A stretch of 64,000 bases of DNA from the NCBI GenBank assembly GCA_023105745.1, contig JALGQZ010000018.1, positions 15,943,773-16,007,772 of the forward strand, given 5' to 3'. Position 1 is the first letter of the stretch. Every line of letters starts with the position of its first letter. The DNA comes from Austropuccinia psidii. Lineage: Eukaryota > Basidiomycota > Pucciniomycetes > Pucciniales > Sphaerophragmiaceae. A program made the translations under genes and the position numbers. The notes under the pieces were generated by a model. The model worked only from the letters and a program-made list of their open reading frames with translations. It did no database searches and had not been told where the DNA came from. Shown in pieces: positions 1 to 12,375 of the stretch.

Positions 1-2220
1 GAGAGGATCAAGTATGAACTCACTAATGCACCTGTGCTCATCTTGCCTGACGTTCAACTACCATTCAAGTTATATATAGATGCAGCATGCAGTCAAGGCC
101 TAGGAGCAGCCCTTCACCAAAGACAAATTGTGGATGGTGAACCAAGAGAAGGAGTAATTTGCTACATCTCAAGGCAGCTGAAAGATTCAGAAGCCAGGTA
201 TGGGGCCACCCAGACAGAATGTCTATGTCTAGTCTGGGCTCTAAAAAACTCCATTATTATTTGGAGGGTGCAGTCTTTGAAGTCTACACAGACTGCACAG
301 CCTTGAAGTCTTTACTAAACATGAAGACTACTAACAGACATATGCTGAGATGGCAAATAGCTATCCAGAAGTATAGAGGGAACATGACCATCATATACAA
401 GGAAGGTAAAAGCCATACCAATGCAGATGGCCTCAGCAGATGGCCACTGGAAAATTTCAAAAGCAATACAGCTTATGACCCAGAAGTTGCAGCAAAAATT
501 CCTATCCATTTCATGGAAATAGATAGGAGGAAGAACTTCAGAATATCTGAATGGGCACCAGAAAGTGGTACCCTTGAAAGTGGAGATACTGACTCAGAAG
601 GGACAGAAACTCCCATACTGGGAATAAGTTCCTCAGAACTGCACAATGAATTCTTAAGTGCAGTACAGAACTCTTATGCTAAACACAAACAGTGTAGCAT
701 ACTACTCCAACTCCTTCAACAAAAGTACAGGAGTCCAGAGCTGGAAACCCAGCTGGAAGAACTCTGGTTGAGGGCCTATAAGGACAATAAGGTTTTTCTT
801 ATAGATGGCCTACTCTACCACAGAGAAAAGCACACAAGTGCACTCACAGTGGTAGACAGAGACCACATCTCATTGATCCTACAAAAATGCCATGACTGCA
901 CCCTATATGGGACACATGAGTGAGGACAGGACCAAAGAGAGGGTAGCAAGCACAGCTTGGTGGCCCAAGTGGGAACAAGAGTTGAGTGAATACATCAACA
1001 CTTGTGAAAGATGCCAAAAAGCAAATAGGAAACATGAGAAGAAGTATGGGTTACTTCAACACATAGAAGAACCCAAGCACCCATGGGAAACCATCAACAT
1101 GGACTGGGTTACAGGCCTTGTCCCAGGAGGCAAAGAGAACTACAATGCCTGTTTGATCATAGTTGATAGGTTCAGCAAGAGCATGAGGTGTCTACCATGC
1201 CATAAAGAAGACACAGCCATGGATACTGCTCTGATGTTTTGGAATAACATCATATCTACCTGTGGAGTCCCTAAGATCATCATTAGTGATAGGGACCCAA
1301 AATTCACATCTGAATTTTGGACTAACTTATATGACATGCTTGGTACCAAACTTGCTTTTTCCACAGCTTACCATCAACAAACAGATGGCCTAGCTGAAAG
1401 GATGATCCAAACAATGGAGGACATCCTCAGAAGATTCTGTGCCTATGGCATGGAATACAAGGACCATGAGGGATACACCCATGATTGGGTTACCCTTTTA
1501 CCAGATGTCCAACTGGCTTATAACACAAGTCATCACTCCACCACAGGAAAAACACCTGCCTTGGTAGAGAAAGGGTGGAATCCCCTATTACCTGTGGATC
1601 ACTTGAAGAAAAATCTTCTGACCATCCACCCCACAGCCAAAGACTTCCATGAGATGTGGAAGAAAGCCTGTGACATTGCTGCCAAATGCATAGCTGAGGC
1701 CAAAGAGTATAACAAGCAGAGGTGGGACAAATCACATATGGAACCTGACTTTAAGGAAGGGGACCAGGTGTTAGTGTCTACACTGAACTTTAACAATATC
1801 AAGGGACCCAAGAAAATGAGAGACTCATTTGTAGGGCCCTTCACTATCATTAAGTTGATAGGGAAAAATGCAGTAGAGGTCAAGCTCACTGAGGAGTTTC
1901 CCATGAAACACCCAGTGTTTCCAGTGGGTTTGGTCCAACCATACTTCCAGACAGAGGAGGATAAATTCCCCTCCAGGGAAAAGAATCCCACACCACAAGA
2001 GATAGTGGAAGTGGAAGACTCCCCTGGAACTGTGAGTAAGATCATCAGGGCCAGGGAGATCAGACTCAATGGGAAGGATCAAAGACAATACCTAGTCAGA
2101 TTCAAGAACCAGACAGCAGATAAATACAAATGGTTGGCAGAAGATGCCATACCAGATGGGAACCTTCATTTAAGTAGATTAAGAGCCTCTAGGAGGACTG
2201 AACAGTCTCATCAATGTTGA
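1..2220 (+). pseudogene. Element A pol: RNase H, integrase and chromodomain-like tail (frameshifted)
   Basis: Encodes the C-terminal half of a Gypsy polyprotein. RNase H is visible from the start (LYIDAACSQGLGAAL, then [12 protein letters not shown] and NADGLSRWP). The integrase zinc region follows around 880-1020 (CERCQKAN). The catalytic core shows [16 protein letters not shown] and TDGLAERM, consistent with the DDE triad. A chromodomain-like segment (RQYLVRFKN...KWLAEDAIP) ends the protein. Two single-base indels break it: a missing base near 245 (compare 36160-36185) and an extra base near 901 (compare 36825-36832). Together they restore the original frame, and no in-frame stop occurs after 901, so this is a lightly damaged copy. 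Confidence 0.9.
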
Positions 2221-2229
2221 GCCTTTTTT

Positions 2230-2241
2230 AGAGGGAGGGTA
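2230..2241 (+). promoter_or_regulatory. Polypurine tract of element A
   Basis: The purine-rich run AGAGGGAGGGTA sits directly before the 3' LTR. It is the usual primer site for plus-strand DNA synthesis in LTR retrotransposons. The same motif precedes the LTRs at 38170 and 42927. Confidence 0.8.
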
Positions 2242-3681
2242 TGTCAGCCTGTGACTCAAAACCAGAGCACAAGCATGACAGCCAAAATATCATAAACCAA
2301 TGGTATAGCCAAGATACCACCAAAACATGGAGCTGAGCAAAATTAGCTCAAAAGGTATCAAAAGATAGAGGAAACTCACCTCTTTCTGAAAATATAAGTC
2401 CCATCACCATAGGACAAGAAATAACAAAGTTGTTCCTTCTCAAAGTTATTGCTGAGCATAAACCTTAATTTTCACCTCTCATCTAAAATCTAGAAGGTGT
2501 GGCTTAACCCCATCAAATGGGTATTACAAATGAAGCTCTCAGCCAGGGCTATCCAATGGTACCAGCCAAACTGAGCCAGCACCAATATTACTGGAGTTAT
2601 GGTCAATTTCAGGCCAAATAAGGGTGAACAAAACATTCACCTCTTATCTAACTTCTACAGTTTTAGTGTGGGATACCTGAAGTGGGGTATCCTTGGAAGG
2701 AGCACAATCAGGGCTATCTGATGGTGCCATCCACTTCTTCATATCTCAACTATAACAGAAGTTATGAGGCAAACAAGCTCAATACAGCTTTTTGCCCAAA
2801 CCATGCCTATGTACAAAAAACCTTGTACATGGGATAACTTTGCCATGTTCAATGATAGCCTTATCAAATTGGGTACAATTGTGTAGAGCTCATACAGGGC
2901 TATCCAATCAACCAACTTTGAGCATGATATCTCAAAAACTGACAGAGTTATGGCTGGTTTAAGGTCAAAATTCCACCTGCTGTCATACACAGCCTTACCA
3001 TGGGATAATATCCCATAATCATGAATATGAGGTGTCAAATAGACAAAGAAGCATGTTTTTACTTCAAAACCTCATATGTCAGCCAATACTGGGGTCCCAT
3101 ACAGTTTCTGTACAGCATTCTACACGTCATACACATCAGAATCAGGCTGTGAGGTCCCCAGATGAAAATTTTCACCCTGTATTGGTGAAAACCGCCCAGA
3201 TGTGGTTTCAAAACCACATCTGAGCCCAATACAGGGTATACAGGCTGTTTGCAAACCACAAGCCTGTCCTTGAGAGTGAAAAATCTTCACTTCCTCTAGG
3301 TGGAAAGGTTGAGCAGCCTTTCCACCCCAATTTCAGGATAAGAGGAGGGCTTTTCACAGCCAAAATCATTTCCTCATCCTGCTCTTGAATAACCTATGTA
3401 GTAAACTGTCAAAAACAGTTTTACTCTTGGTTAATAATCAGGTATAATTATAGATTTAATTATTGTAGTCTTTTATTATTGTAACCCAACAGATAAAGCT
3501 GCACCCAGGGCTTTCAACAGCGCTCACCACCACTATATCAAATATAGTAAAGCCCTTTTTATCTTAAATTAAAATATCTTTTAAACCTTAAAACTCTTTT
3601 TTAAACTATTTCACCATGTCACAAACATAGATAGGGTTGTATTTAGCCTATTTACACCTTCATCATAGTTTCATCCTGACA
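2242..3681 (+). repeat. A-type LTR (3' LTR of element A)
   Basis: A 1,440-bp LTR beginning TGTCAGCCTGTGAC and ending CCTGACA, with TG...CA termini. Related copies lie at 23290-24719 (minus) and 38170-39605 (plus), and a divergent subfamily at 29921-31338 and 42927-59950. It holds a two-tier inverted repeat (3175-3236). Confidence 0.9.
3175..3236. other. Two-tier inverted repeat (hairpin) inside A-type LTR
   Basis: The inner 26 bp (3197-3222) form a perfect palindrome: a 12-bp stem, CAGATGTGGTTT, with a 2-nt loop. An outer 11-bp stem pairs CCCTGTATTGG (3175-3185) with CCAATACAGGG (3226-3236). The inner palindrome recurs at 39123-39148 and, on the other strand, 23739-23764. It is degenerate in the X-type LTRs. 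Confidence 0.85.
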
Positions 3682-5383
3682 TTCTGAGAGATGTCTAACT
3701 GCAAAACTATCATGACACTCATGTAAAACAGTTTTTATCAGGGTTCAATCTGTTAAGGCCATAACACATGTGTGTTTTGTTCTATGATAAAGGATTCCAT
3801 CAAGGAGGTGGAATCTTCCTTCATCATATGCCTTTTTCCATGTTTCATCTAATTTTGATGAAAGTGATGGGTCTTTGCAGTCTTTCATTAGAAGTTGACT
3901 TAAGATATGACAATTATTGTCTATCTTATAGCTTTCATTAAATTGGTTAAAGAATTCTGTGCCAATACCTGTAACACATATTCCTTCTATATGGTGCTCC
4001 TCCTGTGGTACCCATGCTGGATTTTCAGGGGTATTTGCTAGAGCCCATCTGCTGAGACCATCTGCATTTTTATGTATTTTACCAGACTTGTGAACAATAG
4101 TCATATTTCCTCTATATTCTTGGATAGAACTTTGTGATCTCAGCACATGTTTATTTGGAGTTTTCATATTTAATAGATATCTTACAGCATTACAGTCTTT
4201 AATCACATCAAATACTGTCCCATCCAAATAATAATGCAATTTTGCTAAACCCCACACTAAGCAGAGGCATTCCATTTGGCTTTCTCCATATCTTGCCTCT
4301 GTTGGATTTATCTGTCTTGAAATAAAACAAATTGGTCCTTCCACTGGTTTAAAATTGATAATTTGTGTTTGGTATAGTGCAGCACCTAGTCTTTCTCCAC
4401 AAGCATCAATGTAAAGCTTGAAGGGTAGTTTCCAATATGGCATTAGAAGAAATGGGGCATTTTTTAAAGAATTTTTTAATTTTTCATATGCCTTGACTCT
4501 TTCTTCAGTCATTTCATAGACTGTTTGTTGGTCACATAGTTTATACAAGGATTTGGTAATTTCTGCAAAGTCCTTTATATGCTGTCTATAGTAACCAGCA
4601 AATCCTAGAAATGATTGCATTTCTTTCTTGGTTTGAGGCATTGGTTGAAGTAGTACTGCTGCTACTTTCTTTTTGTCTATGCCTAGACTAAGTCCAGATA
4701 CAACATGTCCTAGTGCCTTTAGTTCACTCTATGCAAAATGACACTTTTTCAAGGAAATTTCATATTCACTTGCACTATTTTTTGAAGTATTCTTTCTAGT
4801 CTTGTAAGGTGGTTTTCCCAAGTTTCTGAGCATACTATGGTATCATCAATATAGATAATTAACCATCCTTCTGATAATTCTTCAGGAAATATGGTGTTCA
4901 TCATCCTTTGATAATGGGAAGGTGCATTTTTTATCCCAAATGGCATTCTGAAGTATTCAAAAATCCCACATTGGACTATTATTCTTAGTAGTTTCTTGGC
5001 ATTGTCTGTTAAGAAATTTTGATGAAAACCCTTTAGAGCATCCATAGCTGTGATGAACTTAGCTTGTGACAATTGTGTCAATGTCTCATGGATTCTGTGT
5101 ATTAGATATCTTTCAGGGATGGTATAGGTGTTCAGGGCTCTGAATTCCCCTACCATTCTTGATTTTCCATTATGCCAAGTTATAATGACAGGTGTAGTTA
5201 CTTCTACCTGTTCATTATGTCCCACTTTTCTTAATACTTCAAGGTCCATTAAGTTTTAATGTGTGCCTCTAAGGCCTCCCTGGCTCTTGGGCTAGTTGTG
5301 TAAGCAGGTCTCCTTAGTAAATGTGGGTAAGGTTTTTCAAAATTAAGAATTATGTCTACGTCATGCCCAGTTATGGCACCTCA
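3682..5383 (-). pseudogene. Element B reverse transcriptase-RNase H (decayed)
   Basis: Minus-strand pol. RT motifs include [37 protein letters not shown] and the catalytic YIDD box (LIIYIDDTIVCS), all between about 5210 and 4800. The RT connection/RNase H part (about 4641-3745) shows [32 protein letters not shown] and NADGLSRW. Several stops and frame changes separate the blocks, notably a TGA at 5381-5383 and lesions at 5250-5380 and 4640-4750. Sequence ends at 3682 just before the integrase zinc finger, where element A interrupts it. Confidence 0.9.
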
Positions 5384-8187
5384 TGGCTCTTTGTCAGTTG
5401 CAAATGCATTTTTGTACTTAAATAAGAGGTCAATCAATTTTTCTTTCATTTTTGCTGTTAATTCTTGATTGAATTCTGCCTCCTTGAGTTGTTCATATAT
5501 AAAAAGTTCTTTTTCTACACTTTTTTCTTCATTCTTCATAACTGTAATTTGTTTTTTGTTATTTAAGAAGCCAAACTTTTTCCTTTTGTTATCTCCTATA
5601 GTAAAATATCTGTCCTTTTGGTTAGAGATGTCTTTACCATAGATTGACAAGTAGTCATTTCCAAGTATAAAGTGATTCCTGGTACAGTTGTCGATTACCA
5701 AAAATTCTACTTTAATTCTGACACCTTGTGAAGGGTGAGGGAAAATTAGTTTTAAGTCAATTATTCCAAGGGGCTTCATGCTCTCACTTGCACTACTGAA
5801 TTTTACACCTTGTATTGGTATAAGTTTTTCTTGCCAACCTGGAACAATTGTTTTTAAATAACTTTTACCAACAAAGGTGAAATATGCTCCTGTATCCAAG
5901 TTCACCTTTTCTCCTTTGTTGTTAACCATGACAATACTTATACTTGATTTTCCAGCTGTATATCCCATTCCTCTTGCAGGTTTGGTCCTATACAGTTTGA
6001 CATCTTGCACATTTGTCAGGTTTGTGTCAGATATTCCAACTTGTGGTAAGTTTGAGTTAACATCTAGTACTTCATCAATTATATCAATATTTTTAATTTG
6101 TGCATTAACTATATTAACTTCATCACTTTCAGAAGTTTCTGCCTCTGATGTCTCTTTTTCAGAGTCAGATTCCTCCTCTTTGTCATTGTGGCTTTCTGTT
6201 TCCACAATCTCATTGATTTTTGCCTTTTTGAGGCAGTTATTGGCTAAGTGTCCAATACTTCCACATTTATGACATTTTATTTGCTCATTATTTTTGGATG
6301 TATTGGGTTTGAAAGCTTCTTTTGATTTATCTCTTTTGATAAATGCCTTATTTGGAATTTTGATGTCCAATTTTTTCCAAGTTCTGCCAATTTTTGTTCT
6401 TGTCACTATGTCTTCTAGTGCATTTATATACTCTTCTGTGGAGCATGGTTCTATACACCTGCTTCTTAGGGCATTTTCTAGCTCTCCTCCACATTTCTTA
6501 AGTATTTTAGTGTGCACCATCTTTTGTGACATTTCTGGGTACAGTGCAATTAGCCTTTCAACTTGTTTTAAGAACAAAGTTAAAGGTTTGTCTTTGTCTG
6601 GGTCAAAGAAAGAATATTCAAATGCATTTTCTATTTTGTACCTCCAGGAATCATTTTCCCACTTGGTTATTATTTCTTATTTCCACCAAGACCAGGTATT
6701 TTTGCCATTTGTTTGCCTTATGCCATAATACAATCTTTTTGCAGATTTTTCAAACAATGAATGTAATCTTGCAGTGATTAATTCATCTGGTATGGAATAA
6801 TCTTCTTGTAGCATGTCAATTGCTTTGATAAATGACATGTGGTCATATTCACCTTCTCCTGTGAATGTTGGCCATTCTTTCAATTGAGGTGCTTCCTTCA
6901 TTAAGACTTGGTTATTTTCTTGGTGACTCAAGTCTGTTATGAATGGATTTGTTAATTCCTCTTTTGGTTTAACAGGGATTCTCATGTGAGAAAATGGTGT
7001 TGATAACTTTGGCATATTTAAGTTAGCCTCATTAGTTGTATCCATTTTTTCAGTGATAAGCCTTATTTCACTTTTAATATCCTCTTTCAGATGCATCCTT
7101 GCTTCATCACTCTTTTCTACATGGTCTCAAAGTAATTCCTGGTGTGATGAAGTTTTTTCCTCGAATTGTTCTACAGAAATACTTAATTTGTTCAGTTTTT
7201 CTGTGATATTGTCAATACTCACATCTCAATTGATTGTCAAAGTTTTGTCTTTGATATCTTTTATGTATTTATACAATTCTTATTGTCCTTGTATTAATTT
7301 TTGAGTGTTGTCAATTAAACTCTTTAGTTTATTGTTTTCAATCATAAATTTAATGTTATCAATTTCTTTTTTATTTTGTACAAAACGTTTTGTCAAAGAT
7401 GATAAGCTATTATTTATTTCTTGAACAGATAATAACCTATTTTAGATGTCTTTAAGAGGTAAAATACTATTTATAAGCTCTGTTAAAGTATTTACAACAT
7501 CAGGAGACAGGGCTATTTCTTTGGGAAATGGGGTTGTCTCTTTCTTTGCTCTTCCTTGTCCTTGAATTTCATCAAGGTGCTGGCCATGTTGAATACATTG
7601 TCAATGGCATCCTGTATCTTGGGGAATATGGTTCTCTCCAATTCTTTTTCTTGTTCTTCTTCCGTTCTTGTGGAAGTGGGTTGACTTGGGGTGTGCTGGT
7701 AGAAGCTACTGGGGCTTCTTCCTTGGTTGCCTCCTTCTTTTTGGCATGGTATTCCTTGATCTTTTTGATTTGAGGTTTGGATGATAGTGGATTCCATCCA
7801 TTGGAGTATCTCACTATTTCCTCCTGTTTGAGGAACTTTTTCAGGATGTGCCAGGAGTTCATCACTACTTGTTGTATTTGAGACAACATTTTCCAATATT
7901 TGTCCTTGTACACCGTGTAATACTGCTTGTACTGGCTGATGTAGATTTCTATCTGAGCCCTCTGAATGTGATTTGTACCTGTTTGAGTTTCACATACTTA
8001 GTTCTAACTCTGGTTCAGATATCATGGGCATTTCTGGGACTTGCCTTTGGGATAAGGCACTTCCTTGTGTGGATTCTGTTCCACTGTGGATATTGCCCTT
8101 CCTTTTCCCTTTTGAGGAATCAATTCTACCTCTGATTCCAGATTCATATGATTGGATGGAGTATTGGGAGCCTCTTCTGGTAGTCAT
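5384..8187 (-). pseudogene. Element B gag and protease (decayed)
   Basis: Gag starts at the ATG at 8187 (MTTRRGSQYSIQS) and continues in one frame to 7513 with a stop near 7992. A charged helical region (7100-7510) has several stops. The capsid-like block (7096-6600) contains KEWPTFTGEGEYDHM and WSWWK. The zinc knuckle CHKCGSIGHLANNC (CX2CX4HX4C) lies near 6270-6220 and is followed by an acidic linker. The protease motif VNLDTGAYFTFVGK (DTG) is near 5900. The family lacks a separate pol start; gag and pol appear to be one frame. The first 600 bp overlap ORF0 in another frame. Confidence 0.85.
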
Positions 8188-8412
8188 AATTTAAGAAATA
8201 AGAAATAAGAGGATTTCAGAACAACAATTATTCTTATGACAATGTATGAATGAGGTACTCACCTTCAGAATCCTGAATAGTGGGTCCTGGAAAGTCTAAT
8301 TTCTTATCTTTCTTTTTGTTACCTATAATTGGTGTTGGAGGGCTTTGGCAAGTTTCTTCCACCAATCTTTCAACAGTAGCTTGGTTGGTTTCTGTTGGAT
8401 TATCTTTGAAAA
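7513..8412 (-). pseudogene. Element B ORF0: cassette exon plus gag-overlapping frame (decayed)
   Basis: Putative second protein. Exon 2 is 8412-8263 (150 nt), bounded by a pyrimidine-rich acceptor (TCTTTTTTAG) and donor GTGAGT. Intron 8262-8177 ends ACCAG, overlapping the gag ATG. Splicing is phase 1 and enters the frame of the 7913-7572 stretch, which contains WHILKKFLKQ, a GWNPL box and a Lys-rich stretch. A frameshift near 7610 then leads to IQDAIDNVFNMASTLMKF. The same order (GWHPL box, basic linker, VFxMAR helix) is present in E and G. A TGA about 50 codons into exon 3 shows decay. Function unknown; exon 1 was not found. Confidence 0.55.
8177..8262 (-). other. Putative intron of element B ORF0
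   Basis: An 86-nt GTGAGT...ACCAG segment, phase 1. Its acceptor lies within the first four codons of gag, so spliced and unspliced RNAs would use different frames. Confidence 0.5.
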
Positions 8413-8869
8413 CTAAAAAAGACAAATAAATATAAGTCTTTTATATAATAAGTGTTATTTTTGGTAAGATATGGCAATTTTCCATGTAAAAATTGCTTTT
8501 ATACCTTTGAAAAAATGAAATGAATAAAGAAATAAATAAAAATGGTATAAAAATAACTTTTTTATTGGTTTTTAATATTCTTATTTTTAAATAATAAAAT
8601 AAAAACGAATATGATTCTTTTTGATATTGATTTATAATATAAAATTATTCTCAATTTATAAAATATCTTCTTTTAATCACCAGAGTCACTCAAAGATTGT
8701 TCTTGTAAGTCTAAGGATGTGAAAAACCACATGTAAGACAGTAAAATTGTATCCAAATGCCTCAATAGCTTTTAAAATCAATATATATAAAATTATTATG
8801 ATTATAATTATAATTTGTTATTGGGTAATGCCAATTAGAATCTTTTTAAAGGTCTTTTAAAGTAAATAT

Positions 8870-8887
8870 CACGGCCAGGCCCCCAAA
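8870..8887 (-). promoter_or_regulatory. Primer-binding-site region of element B
   Basis: Directly inside the 5' LTR the minus strand reads TTTGGGGGCCTGGCCGTG. Near-identical sequence follows the LTRs at 31338, 39605, 48145, 56948 and 63314, so this is the conserved PBS region of these elements. I could not assign the tRNA. Confidence 0.7.
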
Positions 8888-10813
8888 TGTAAGGTTTGAC
8901 TATGAAACAATAAGTAAAAATTACCAATATTTTGCTTATTGTACTATGAATGTCCTTATAAATAAAAGAATAAGATAAAAATAACTATAATAATAAAAAA
9001 TTATTCTAAGCATGGCGTAAAAATAATTGTATTATTAAATAAATATAATAATATAATAAATAAATTTATTAATATAAGATAATCAATATATTTAAAAGCA
9101 CTTTATTATTGTTACCAACAAATGATAAAGGCGTAAAAAATTGTTTTTAACAATAAAAAACAATTAATAACAATACTATTACTAATATTAAAGCTATAAA
9201 TTAATATAAATACTATTCAAATTAATTATAGAATTATTTAAAGTAATATCAGAGAGAAAAATTATTATAATAAGAAGAAATAACCTAATTTTAATACTTA
9301 ATATAATAATTTTGAATAATTTTACGCCAAAGAACTTCAATACAGATTATTTAAATTGTATTTACAATAAGAGTTAAGAGAAATTACACATTATCTTAAT
9401 TTTACGTGGAATTGAGATTTTAAGAGAATTTTAAACAGAACATTCAAATAATTGGATTAATCACATCAAAAATGATGATTATAATAGGATTATGTTTGGT
9501 CTTTAATAATACAAGAGTTATATATATAAAGAATAAAGAAATCACCAGTTGATTTGATTATTTAGCATTTTGTAAGCGTCTGAGCCAGAAATAGAGTAAA
9601 AGAAACTCTATTTGTGTTAAATTACCTCCTGCTAGAGTCCAAAAGGCTTCTAGTAGACGTGTACTGATCATATAAACTGGAATCAATCAATATTTCAAGG
9701 TTTGGTGATGATTGCATCATGATCAAACCATCTTATCTCATCATTACGCCATTATTTAGAGTTATGACTATAGCTCTAAGTTTGATGACTGCAAGGGCTT
9801 GGAAGAACCCCAAATTTCGTGGCTTTTTTTAGTTTTAATCATAGACTAATAGTATTCACCAATTTTATCACTCATATGACTGTTGAGCCTAATTTAAAGT
9901 TACAGTGAGTGATCATAAATGATCAAATTAAGCCCAAACTTTGATCCTTGATACCTTTTAAGCTTTACACGCTCAAGCAATTCAGAGGGTGAATTCTGGT
10001 AGCTTGGCATTACCTTATTATACTGACAAGAGAATTTTATTACATCATCAAAACCCTATTTTTAATGATTTTTCTTGTAATTCATCTTTTCTGTTGAAAT
10101 TTAATATTTCAAACTTCAAACCATGATTTCAAGGGGTTATACCTTGAATATTATAATACAAATTGCATAATTCTTCTCAAATGACCTAGTAGAATCCAAC
10201 TGTATCCTTTTCTTAAGCTTGGACCACTTTCACAACAAAGTGGTCAACTGCTCTATTGATTTTAATCAATAATCCATTACAATTTTTAACCTTGTTTAAA
10301 AGATGTGAGATAACGTTCATATCTGTGTTCTTACAGTAATTAAGTGGTGACCTCATTTTTGGTTTATCACTCTATCTTTTATATTTAAGGAGATATTAGC
10401 TAAAGACCATGAATATATGCATTGACCAAAAAAGTGCATATATTCAGCTTAATTCCTTAAGTATTGATTTTGGAGATTAGATTCTTAATTGTTTTATATT
10501 TTCAATTTTATGGGGAATACAATTGTAAAATTCATTTCACATGTTTTCTCATTGGTTTCTGAAAGAATTCATTATTTATATCTTTTATAAGGTATTATTA
10601 CTTATAACTCATTAAATATTGACTTTACAGATATGCCGTAAAAATGTTATGTGTGTATTTTACCATGGGGAATCCAATGGTGTAATTCATTTCACATGCT
10701 TATTCATTGGTTTCTAAGGTAGTTCAATTTTTATGCCTATTTATGGCAGTTTTTGTAATTTTAAAATAATTATTCTAAATATTTCTTGTGACCTTTTTGG
10801 GTATGCCGTCATA
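8888..10813 (-). repeat. 5' LTR of element B (main part)
   Basis: 1,926 bp here plus 15 bp at 23114-23128 beyond element C. The inner (U5) end reads ...TTTCATAGTCAAACCTTACA on the minus strand. The outer end is TGTGAACC. A second copy of this LTR starts at 63805. Apart from LTR sequence this AT-rich 1.9 kb has no coding signal. Confidence 0.85.
10809..10813. repeat. Target-site duplication of element C (tcata)
   Basis: tcata precedes the 5' LTR of C and is repeated at 23109-23113 after the 3' LTR. The exact 5-bp match defines both ends of the insertion. Confidence 0.9.
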
Positions 10814-11574
10814 TGTAACAACCATCCATCAGGGGTAAGGGTATTAATTCATACACCCACTCAAAAACCTCAAATCAGCAAATCCAGTATCTGTATCAGC
10901 ATTCAGTTTCAGCAATCTTCATTCTGAAACATGCATACAGCTTGGTACATCAATACAGCCTGTCAATACCTGTACAGGTTGGATTCACCCAATACAGTTT
11001 CAATACACCAGTATGAAACTGTATGATCACTTAAATACACCACACCTCTTGTAACAGTTCTGTACAGCTGTACAGGACCTGTATTGGCCAGACTCAATTC
11101 AATCATCAATTATTCTCATGAAAATTCTTCCTCTGGATCAAGGCTGGTGATTCTCACAGATACCAGCCCCTCTTTCTCCCCCCTGGGGACTTTTCCCCAG
11201 TTAATTAATTTAGTTTATTTACTATTTTATAATTATTCTTATCCTTATTTTGAGTATTATAATTATTTAATTTTAAGTTAGTCTTTGCATTTCTTTCTTT
11301 GCCTGTACAGTATGAGTTGGGTGGCCATATCCTTATTAACCCTTCTCTTTCCATTCTGACAGGTTGAAACAGTGGACTTGGACTTGTTTGTGGTTGGCTC
11401 TGCTATTCCTTATTCTTATTTCTTTGTTGCTGCTTTTCTCATATCCTTTATTATAGTAATTCATTCCTTACACTCTTAAGTGTATTCACTCTTTCCATAT
11501 CCTTGAGCCCTCCATAAGTGAGTCCCAGTTTACTGTGTGCCAGGCCCTCTTCACTTAGAAGAGCCCCTGTGACA
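10814..11574 (+). repeat. 5' LTR of element C
   Basis: 761 bp, from TGTAACAACC to CCCTGTGACA. It is the same length as the 3' LTR at 22348-23108. No tRNA-like primer site is obvious after it (ttaaattaattaactc follows). Confidence 0.92.
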
Positions 11575-12375
11575 TTAAATTAATTAACTCATATTTGATT
11601 CTTTCTTTTCATTCATTTATATTCATTTTCTCCCATTCATCAATTATGATCTCTTTTATGACTTAATGATCTTTAATGATTATGATTTTTCTCTCTCATT
11701 AATTTCATCTCATTCATTTCATTCATATGAAATTGATCTTTCTTCTTTCTTAATCATTGCTGACCATTTCATTCACTTCATTTCATTTCATCAAATCAAA
11801 TTTTTTCTGTGTTCTTATTCAGGTTCTTTTAGGATTTATTGATTGGTTTAATTGATTGGATTATTCATTGGGATTCATTGGATTATTGATTCAGTGGTTC
11901 AGGATTCTTATTTGGATTGGATTGATTGATTTTGACTTCTCAAGATTTTGATTGATCCTCAAGAGCTGCTTTTGATTATTGATTGACTCTGAATCCTCAA
12001 GATATTTTATTTATCCTCAAGAATTGATTTTGATTATTGACTGATTTTGACTCTTCAAGATATTGAATTGATTTCTGACGATTTTAAATTGATTGATTGA
12101 TTCCTCACGACCTTGATTTCATATTGAAGACACTGATTTGTTGATTGATTGATTATTGATTGAATATTGATTGATTGTTGATTTACTCAAGATTATTGAT
12201 ATTTGATTTGAATTGATTGTTGATTGTTTCAATTGATTTGATTGTTGAATGAATTTGATTTCACCTCAAGATTGAATTGATTCCTCAAGATTCATCAAGA
12301 TTTTAATTGTGATTGATTTGGCCCAGTTCTGATTATTGTTCTCATACCATCAAGGTTTATTTCATTTTTATTCAA
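11575..12375 (+). repeat. Leader of element C with GATT-rich degenerate repeats
   Basis: An 800-bp non-coding leader between 5' LTR and gag. From about 11820 to 12330 it is dominated by imperfect TTGATT and CCTCAAGAT units on the plus strand. No ORF is convincing here. It probably corresponds to the 5' untranslated and packaging region. Confidence 0.6.

Larger units (their letters stand above)
1..3681 (+). mobile_element. Element A: Ty3/Gypsy retrotransposon, 3' part
   Basis: Right-hand part of a plus-strand Gypsy element that enters the window inside its reverse transcriptase/RNase H. The order seen is RNase H, integrase, chromodomain-like tail, polypurine tract, 3' LTR. Its gag, protease and 5' LTR lie outside the window. 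It interrupts the minus-strand pol of element B at 3681/3682. The protein resembles the pol at 35100-38146 closely, so A belongs to the same family as that element. The bases after the LTR (ttctg, 3682-3686) are the candidate target-site duplication, but the other end cannot be seen. Confidence 0.9.

Noticed and set aside
8870..8887. Self-priming (Tf1-like) at the PBS
   Set aside because: The LTR-proximal bases are not complementary to the start of the LTR or the presumed transcript start as far as I can see.
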